Positions 32,795 through 38,087 of a stretch of 38,087 bases of DNA are shown in pieces. Each line of letters begins with the position of its first letter. Position 1 is the first letter of the stretch. Position numbers and translations under genes: made by a program. The notes beneath the pieces are model-generated. The model saw nothing but the letters and a program-made list of their open reading frames with translations. It was not told the DNA's origin and ran no database searches. Source of the stretch: T1Sed10-7 sp041685505 (GTDB lineage: Bacteria > Actinomycetota > Nitriliruptoria > Nitriliruptorales > Nitriliruptoraceae); the NCBI GenBank assembly GCA_041685505.1, contig JAWLFQ010000015.1, forward strand, positions 1-38,087, in the 5' to 3' direction.

Positions 32795-33544
32795 ATGACC
32801 CCACCTCCCGCAACCTCGGACCCTGACGCGGATGTCCCCACCGCAGGGCTGGCGGAGCGCGCCGCGGCATGGTTCGCGCCGACCCCGGCGGAGGTGATCG
32901 CGTTGGTGGTGCTGCTGCTGGGGTCGGTCGCGGCGACGCTGCTGTGGTGGTACGGCAGCCTCGCCGCCCCGGCGGCGCCCACCCCGGCCGCCACGGCGGG
33001 TGCCGCGCTCGACGACGGGTCGCCGGTACCACCACCTGCCCCGGCCGAGGTGGTGCCCCCGCCGGAGGTGGCGGACGCGGCGGCCGTGACGGTGTACGTC
33101 TCCGGGGCGGTGGCCAGCCCCGGCCTCGCGACCCTGCCGCCAGGCGCCCGGGTGGGAGATGCCGTGGCCGCCGCGGGTGGTCTGGCCGCCGGTGCCGACA
33201 GCGCGCGGATCAACCTCGCGCGCGCCGTGGTGGACGGCGAGCAGGTGCACGTCCCCGTCGAGGGCGAGGACCCCGTGGAGCCGTCCGCCGGCGCCCGCCC
33301 CTCGGATCCCGGTGGGACCGGGACGTCGCGGGGGGACGCCGAGGGCGCCGGCGCCGTCGACCTCAACCGGGCCGGTGCGGTCGAACTCGAGCAGCTACCC
33401 GGCATCGGACCCACACGGGCTGCGGCGATCGTCGCCCACCGTGCAGAGCACGGGCCCTTCCGGTCTCCCGGCGATCTGCGTGCGGTCCCCGGCATCGGTG
33501 AGGCGACCTTCCAGACCCTGGCCCCGCTGATCGTCGTGCGGTGA
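32795..33544 (+). CDS. comEA: ComEA-type DNA-binding competence protein
   Basis: 249 residues (ATG at 32795; a GTG at 32780 is also in frame, and neither has a clear RBS). One TM lies at about 33-54 and a Pro/Ala-rich linker follows. An SLBB domain (VTVYVSGAVASPGL, about 97-165) is present. The C-terminal double helix-hairpin-helix is VDLNRAGAVELEQLPGIGP...IVAHRAEHGPF...LRAVPGIGEATF. It is anchored outside the membrane, binds incoming double-stranded DNA and hands it to ComEC. It overlaps comEC by a GTGA junction. Confidence 0.95.
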   Translation: MTPPPATSDPDADVPTAGLAERAAAWFAPTPAEVIALVVLLLGSVAATLLWWYGSLAAPAAPTPAATAGAALDDGSPVPPPAPAEVVPPPEVADAAAVTVYVSGAVASPGLATLPPGARVGDAVAAAGGLAAGADSARINLARAVVDGEQVHVPVEGEDPVEPSAGARPSDPGGTGTSRGDAEGAGAVDLNRAGAVELEQLPGIGPTRAAAIVAHRAEHGPFRSPGDLRAVPGIGEATFQTLAPLIVVR

Positions 33545-35982
33545 GACACGCCCACCTCGGCGCCCTGCTCGGGCCGCTCCCGGTGTGGGTCGGTGGCATC
33601 GTGCTGGCGGGCACCCTCGCGGCGCGGGCGGTGCGGTCCCGCGGAGTCGCCCCCGACTGGACGGCCAGGGGCGACGCCGCGACCTCATCCGCGGTCGTGG
33701 CAGCGAGCGGGTCCTCGGGCGTCGACGGCGTGCTCGGTCACCTCGAGGCCATCGCCGCGGCGCTGCGGACGACGCCGGCGTGGGGTGGCGCGGCGCTGGT
33801 GGTGTCCGTCCTCGGTGCTGTCGGCCTGGCCCTGCTCACCCGGCGGTACCGCGCCCGTGCGACCTGCCCACCGCTGGTCGGGGTGCTCGTGCTGCTGGTG
33901 GCGATGGCCGTGGCATGGGCAGGTGTGGTGTTGCGCGCCGACGCGGCAGCCCACGGTGCACTCCCCGCGCTCGCCGCCCGGGGAGGCCTCGCGACCCTGG
34001 ACATGACCGTGGTGACCGAACCCCGGCCGATCGCTGCCGGGTGGCAGGTGATCGGAGGGCTCGAGGGTGGGGGGCGTCTCGCCGCCGAGCGCGCCGCTTT
34101 CGTCCTGGACGTGGAACCCCCCGCGCTCGGCGACCGCCTGACCGTGCAGGCCACCGCGCGGCCACTGCCCCAGGGCGGCTACGGCGACTGGCTGGCACAG
34201 CAGCACGTCCGCGTGGTGCTGGACGTGCGGCGGATGCGCTCGGTCGGTCCGGGCGGCCCCGCGGCCCGGGGGACGGAGTGGCTGCGTGCGCGGGTGCGCG
34301 CTGCGGCACGCCGCCACCTCGACGACCGGCACGCCGGCCTGCTGGTCGGCTTCGTGACGGGCGACACCCGGTTGCTGCCCGCCGCCGACCGGCGGGCCCT
34401 CGAGGCGACCTCGCTGAGCCATCTCACCGCCGTGTCCGGCACCAACGTGGCGATCGTGATCGCGGGTGTGCTGGCGGTGACGGGCGCGATCGGTCTGGGC
34501 GAGGGGGGTCGCCGCCTGGCGGTGGCCACGGTCGTGCCCTGGTTCGCCTTCCTGACCCGTTTCGAGCCGAGCGTGCTGCGTGCCGGGACAATGGCGCTGC
34601 TGCTGGTGCTCGCGGCGACGCGTGGCCAGCTACGTGATGCCCGCCACGCCCTGTCCGTCGCGGTGTTGCTCCTGGTGCTGCTCGATCCGCGCCTGGCCGG
34701 CTCCCTCGGGTTGCTGCTCTCGGCGACGGCCACCGGCGGCGTCCTGGTGCTCGCGCCAGCGCTGCGGTCGCGTCTGAGCGCGCGCATCCCGCGCCGTGTC
34801 GCCACCCTGCTGGCGGTGACCCTCGGTGCCCAGCTGGCCGTCCTGCCCGTGCTGCTGCTGGCCTTCGGGGAGCTGTCCGTGGCCAGCGTCCCGGCCAACC
34901 TGGTCGCGGTGCCGGCCGCCGTCGTCGCGGCGACCCTGGCCTTCGCCGCCACGGCGCTGGCGGTGGTGAGCACCGAGCTGGCCGCGCTGGTCTTCGCCCT
35001 GGCAGCGCCGGGGGCTGCCGTGGTGCTGGGCGTCGGCAACGCCCTCTCGGAGGTGGGCTGGCGCATCGAGCTGGCCCGTCCGGCCACCGTGGTCGCCGTC
35101 CTCGCGGCGGCGGTGTGGACGCTGGCGCGGCGTGCCGGGCGGGTGCGGTGGGTGGCGGCGATCGTGCTGACCACCGCCCTCGGGATGGTCGCGGCCCAGC
35201 CACTGGCCGGTGGGCTCCCACCCGCCGGACTGCGGGTCACCGCCATCGACGTCGGGCAGGGGGATGCCTACCTGGTCGAGTCTCCCGGGGCACGGGTGCT
35301 GGTCGATGCGGGTCCGGACGACCGCGCCGCACGGTGGCTGGCGCGGCATGGGCGTCGTCACCTCGACGTGGTGGTGATCACCCACCCACACCGCGATCAC
35401 GTCGCGGGTGCCGCGGCGGTGCTGCGGACCAGGTCGGTGGGTGCGTTGTGGTGGCGCCCGCTGCCCACCGCCCTGCCGGAGGCCGCGGAGGTCCTGGCCG
35501 TCGCCGCGCAGCAGCAGGTCGCGACCCGGGTCGTACATCGCGGGGCGCGGATCCGCGTCGGTGACCTCGACATCGAGGTGCTCCACCCGCCGCCGGGCCG
35601 ACCCCACCAGTGGGCGCGCAGCGAAGCGAACGAGACCTCCACGGTGCTGCGCATCACCCACCTGGGGGCACGGGTGCTGCTCGCCGGCGACGTCGAGGCC
35701 GAGGCCCAGGCCGACCTGCTGGCGGCCGTCCCCGACCAGCTGTCGGCGGAGGTGCTGGCCGTACCCCACCACGGTGCGGCGACCTCCGATGTCGACTTCC
35801 TCGCGCACGTGGCCCCCCGGGTGGCGCTGATCAGCGCCGGGGCCGACAACCGCCACGGGCACCCCCACGAGGCGATCGTCAGCGCGCTCGAAGCGCTCGG
35901 CACACAGGTGCGCCGCACCGACCTCGAGGGCACGGTCACCATCGACGTCGCGACGCCCGACCGCGCCCGCACCGGTCAGTAG
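33541..35982 (+). CDS. comEC: ComEC/Rec2 DNA-uptake channel with metallo-beta-lactamase domain
   Basis: An 813-residue polytopic membrane protein, GTG start overlapping the comEA stop. The N-terminal TM segments and OB-like region (DUF4131) are followed by the Competence domain with LSHLTAVSGTNVAIV (about 295-309) and about eight TM helices. A C-terminal metallo-beta-lactamase domain from about residue 565 contains IDVGQGDAYLVE, THPHRDHVAGA (metal ligands), LLAGDVEAEA and VPHHGAATS. It forms the channel that brings single-stranded DNA into the cytoplasm. Its TAG stop is also the beginning of the candidate -10 of holA. Confidence 0.95.
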   Translation: MRHAHLGALLGPLPVWVGGIVLAGTLAARAVRSRGVAPDWTARGDAATSSAVVAASGSSGVDGVLGHLEAIAAALRTTPAWGGAALVVSVLGAVGLALLTRRYRARATCPPLVGVLVLLVAMAVAWAGVVLRADAAAHGALPALAARGGLATLDMTVVTEPRPIAAGWQVIGGLEGGGRLAAERAAFVLDVEPPALGDRLTVQATARPLPQGGYGDWLAQQHVRVVLDVRRMRSVGPGGPAARGTEWLRARVRAAARRHLDDRHAGLLVGFVTGDTRLLPAADRRALEATSLSHLTAVSGTNVAIVIAGVLAVTGAIGLGEGGRRLAVATVVPWFAFLTRFEPSVLRAGTMALLLVLAATRGQLRDARHALSVAVLLLVLLDPRLAGSLGLLLSATATGGVLVLAPALRSRLSARIPRRVATLLAVTLGAQLAVLPVLLLAFGELSVASVPANLVAVPAAVVAATLAFAATALAVVSTELAALVFALAAPGAAVVLGVGNALSEVGWRIELARPATVVAVLAAAVWTLARRAGRVRWVAAIVLTTALGMVAAQPLAGGLPPAGLRVTAIDVGQGDAYLVESPGARVLVDAGPDDRAARWLARHGRRHLDVVVITHPHRDHVAGAAAVLRTRSVGALWWRPLPTALPEAAEVLAVAAQQQVATRVVHRGARIRVGDLDIEVLHPPPGRPHQWARSEANETSTVLRITHLGARVLLAGDVEAEAQADLLAAVPDQLSAEVLAVPHHGAATSDVDFLAHVAPRVALISAGADNRHGHPHEAIVSALEALGTQVRRTDLEGTVTIDVATPDRARTGQ

Positions 35983-35985
35983 GCT
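35980..35985 (+). promoter_or_regulatory. Candidate -10 element of holA, overlapping the comEC stop codon
   Basis: TAGGCT begins with the comEC stop codon TAG and ends 6 nt before the holA ATG. This is the spacing for a leaderless transcript. There is no Shine-Dalgarno before the ATG. Confidence 0.5.
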
Positions 35986-35991
35986 CACGTC

Positions 35992-36954
35992 ATGGCCGTG
36001 CTGCTGCTCGCTGGGGACGACGACCTCCTGCTGTCCCGGGAGGTCGATCGGCGCGTGGGCGAGCTCGAGCGGGCCGATCCGGAGCTGGTGGTCGACCGGT
36101 ACGACGTCGCGGAACTCGACCAGCTTCCGGAGCTGCGGACCACCTCGCTGTTCGGTGGACGGACCTGCGTCGTCCTGCGGGGGGTGGAGGCGATCACCGA
36201 TCCGCTCAAGGCCGAGGTGGAGCGCTACCTCGAGGCGCCCTCCGACGAGGCGCACCTGGTGCTCGTCGCGCGTGGCACCGCCAGGGTCCAGCGCATCGTG
36301 CGGCTGGCCAAGGCCGTCGGGGAGCGGGTCGACGTCGCCCGTCCACCGGAGTGGGAGGACCGTGGCTGGGAACGGATCGTCGGTGAGGAGTTCCGGCGTC
36401 TGGGCACCAAGGCCGACGCCACCGCGATCGCCGCGGTCCGGCTCCACGCGGGCACGGAACCGGCCACCATCGCCTCGCAGGTCGGTTCGGTGTGTGCCAC
36501 CCATGCGGGGGTCCCGGTCATCACCGGCGAGCACGTCGAGGCCGTGCTCAGCGGCCACGGCCGGGCATCGGGCTTCGCGGTTGCGGACGCCGTCACGGCC
36601 CGTGACCCGCGCGCGGCGGTGGTCGCCCTCAGTGGTGCGCTGCGTGCCGGGGAAGCCCCCCTGGCCATCGCCGGGGCGCTGACCTTCCGTATCCGTCAGC
36701 TCCTGCAGCTGCGTTCCGGTGCCGCCCCCAGGGAGGTCGGCCTGCGCTCGCGGTCGCGTGCGCAACAGGCGCAGGCCCAGGCGCGTGCCTTCGGGCCGGG
36801 CGAGCTCGCCTGGGCCCACGACCGTCTCGCGCGGCTGGATCTGGACCTCAAGGGCTCGGAGCTGCCCGACGCGCTGGTCCTGGAGTTCGCGGTGCTCGAA
36901 CTGGCCACCCCACGCGAGGTCGGGGCGCCCTTCAACCCTCTGGCTGCCCGCTGA
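35992..36954 (+). CDS. holA: DNA polymerase III delta subunit
   Basis: A 320-residue clamp-loader subunit that opens the beta clamp. The start MAVLLLAGDDDLLLSREV corresponds to the family's G-[DE]-[ED]-x-[FL]-L entry. TSLFGGRTCVVLRGVE follows (family: SLFGxxRLVVV). Middle and C-terminal helices include FAVADAVTARDPRAA, AGEAPLAIAGALTFRIRQLLQL and FGPGELAWAHDRLARLDLDLKGS. Domain III ends near residue 310. It lies directly downstream of comEC, a common pairing. Its 3' end overlaps the convergent dehydrogenase gene by 23 bp. Confidence 0.95.
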   Translation: MAVLLLAGDDDLLLSREVDRRVGELERADPELVVDRYDVAELDQLPELRTTSLFGGRTCVVLRGVEAITDPLKAEVERYLEAPSDEAHLVLVARGTARVQRIVRLAKAVGERVDVARPPEWEDRGWERIVGEEFRRLGTKADATAIAAVRLHAGTEPATIASQVGSVCATHAGVPVITGEHVEAVLSGHGRASGFAVADAVTARDPRAAVVALSGALRAGEAPLAIAGALTFRIRQLLQLRSGAAPREVGLRSRSRAQQAQAQARAFGPGELAWAHDRLARLDLDLKGSELPDALVLEFAVLELATPREVGAPFNPLAAR

Positions 36955-38087
36955 CATCCGGTGGACGCTCGATGGTCTCGCGCACCGATCGGGCCGCGAC
37001 GCCCAGGGCGTCGAGGCTGCCGGTCTCGGCCTTCTCCGCGGCCACCAGCGTCGCTCTGACGCGTTCCAGGTGGTGACGACGGCCTTCGAGGAAGGCCTCC
37101 ACCAGGCTGGCCACGCTGGTACCGGCGGCGGTGTCACCCCCGGCGTCCTGCCGGGTGCCCGCGCCGGGGGCTGCGGGCGACAGCGCGTGCACCGCTGCGG
37201 TCCGCCGTGCCCGCCTGAGGTCCATCGCCAGGCCCAGCCGCTCGCGCCGCGCCCACCCGCTGGCAGCGTCGACGCGTCGCAGCGCCTCCTCGAGGCGGTC
37301 GATCCCGAGCCGTTCCGACAACCGCAGCAGCGCGTCGGCGATCCGCAGCTGATCGGGATCGGTCGGCAGCAGGCTCTGGACGGCGACGACGTCCGGGACC
37401 AGGGCCAGATCCCGGGCACCTGCCAGGAGACGGGCGAGGTCGGGCTCGACCAGATCGTCCAGCAGCCACCGTACGTGGGCGGAGCGCGCGTGGCGCTGTG
37501 CCGTGGTGCCGAGCTGCGCGAGGCCTTCGAGCAACCGTGTCGCGGTGGCGCGCTGCTCCTCCGCCGCTTCGAGCGCATCGGGGGCGGTGGGGTCGGTGAG
37601 CAGGACGCGTGCCAGGGTCAGTACGAGCTCCTCCAGCGGGAGCTCGACCTCCCGCAGCCGTGACGGGTCGTGGGCGTCGGTCAGCTGGTCGAGGCGTGCC
37701 CACCACCGCCGGGCGTCGACGATGTGGATGGCGGCCAGGATGGTCGCCGCCGAGGTGACCAGATCGACCCCCGCCTCCCCGGCCAGGCGTGACACGGCGG
37801 TCGGGCCGAGCCGGTCGACGACCTCGTTGGTGACCACGGTGGTGATCAGCTCGCGACGGAGCCGGTGGCCCTCGAGGAGGTCGGGGAACCGCGTCACCGC
37901 CGTCGGCGGCAGGGAGCGTGCCAACGCCGGGCGGCACAGCGGGTGATCGGGCAGCGACGAGGCCAGCAGCGCCTCCTTGAGCTCGCGTTTGCCCCACGCC
38001 ATCAGGGTGGCGAGCTCCGGTCGGCTCAAGCCCGCCCCCGAGGAGGCGCGGCTGGTCAGTTCCTCCGAGGAGGGCAGCACCTCGGCG
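36932..38087 (-). CDS. NAD-dependent glutamate dehydrogenase, C-terminal part (cut by window edge)
   Basis: The reading frame is open from the right window edge to TGA at 36932-36934, giving 384 residues. The sequence is the helical C-terminal region of the large (about 180 kDa) NAD-GDH family. It has GLSRPELATLMAWGKRELKEALLAS near its start, split here as GLSRPELATLMAW, followed by FPDLLEGHRLRRELITTVVTNEVVDRLG and the ARRWWARLDQL segment. The catalytic Rossmann part lies outside the window. The enzyme oxidises glutamate to 2-oxoglutarate for catabolism. A GTG at 38080 is internal, not the true start. Confidence 0.88.
   Translation of the reverse strand, partial: AEVLPSSEELTSRASSGAGLSRPELATLMAWGKRELKEALLASSLPDHPLCRPALARSLPPTAVTRFPDLLEGHRLRRELITTVVTNEVVDRLGPTAVSRLAGEAGVDLVTSAATILAAIHIVDARRWWARLDQLTDAHDPSRLREVELPLEELVLTLARVLLTDPTAPDALEAAEEQRATATRLLEGLAQLGTTAQRHARSAHVRWLLDDLVEPDLARLLAGARDLALVPDVVAVQSLLPTDPDQLRIADALLRLSERLGIDRLEEALRRVDAASGWARRERLGLAMDLRRARRTAAVHALSPAAPGAGTRQDAGGDTAAGTSVASLVEAFLEGRRHHLERVRATLVAAEKAETGSLDALGVAARSVRETIERPPDVSGQPEG

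Noticed and set aside
34630..37578. Long open frame on the minus strand across comEC, holA and the dehydrogenase (982 codons)
   Set aside because: It crosses three well-supported genes, and its product is compositionally biased and shows no motif.

Overview
The window is very GC-rich with dense, tightly packed genes, many GTG starts and frequent ATGA/GTGA overlaps. It carries an MprA/PhoP-like two-component system, a DUF222/HNH (13E12-type) endonuclease behind a textbook actinobacterial LexA box, an NAD-glutamate dehydrogenase C-terminus and a nadD-LCP-rsfS cluster. This points to a free-living high-GC Actinomycetota. A deep-branching class such as Nitriliruptoria is possible but is only an inference. 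I count 33 protein genes (two cut by the window edges) and one tRNA gene. No insertion sequence, prophage, CRISPR array or rRNA was seen.

Layout. 1-44: tail of a + strand gene. 67-2837 (-): operon of response regulator, histidine kinase and a membrane-anchored Asp-rich protein. 2993-4168 (+): APH-fold kinase. 4191-4829 (-): a second, Glu/Ser-rich acidic protein with the same architecture as the first. 4987-8110: two quinone-oxidoreductase-like enzymes, a stand-alone cadherin-like beta-sandwich protein and a YbaK/ProX-type deacylase. 8278-12114 (+): MoxR ATPase, membrane-anchored beta-propeller, VWA protein. 12173-13864 (-): DUF222/HNH protein. 14001-14729 (+): anchored serine protease. 15025-19464 (+): thiolase, FadB-type trifunctional enzyme, monoacylglycerol-lipase-like hydrolase. 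19524-20318 (-): VIT1-type transporter. 20440-21204 (+): DEDD exonuclease. 21227-22153 (-): small protein plus Cys-rich anchored protein. 22300-23664 (-): TrpB2. 23828-27157 (+): nadD, degenerate LCP protein, rsfS, histidine phosphatase. 27161-29151 (-): renalase-like oxidase, DUF5698 membrane protein, tRNA-Ala(GGC). 29368-36954 (+): leuS, degV, comEA, comEC, holA. 36932-38087 (-): C-terminus of NAD-glutamate dehydrogenase.

Most interesting. The two-component operon and the second acidic-protein gene each have upstream an array of four hexamer half-sites spaced exactly 11 bp, ending in the same TTCAGGTTGG. An 11-bp pitch is what OmpR/PhoB-family regulators recognise. I infer one regulon: the kinase/regulator pair controls itself and two paralogous anchored acidic proteins of unknown function, with an APH-like kinase gene between them. 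Other notable items are an SOS box that contains the -10 of the HNH gene, a LytR-CpsA-Psr-fold protein that has lost the family's catalytic Arg/Asp motif, a MoxR/propeller/VWA triad, and a 14-bp inverted repeat between tRNA-Ala and leuS that may be two identical outward-facing promoters.

Promoters. Several genes have a TAnnnT hexamer (TAGCCT, TAGGCT, TAGGGT, TACCCT) 6-50 nt before the start. For nadD, holA and the HNH gene the spacing implies leaderless mRNAs.
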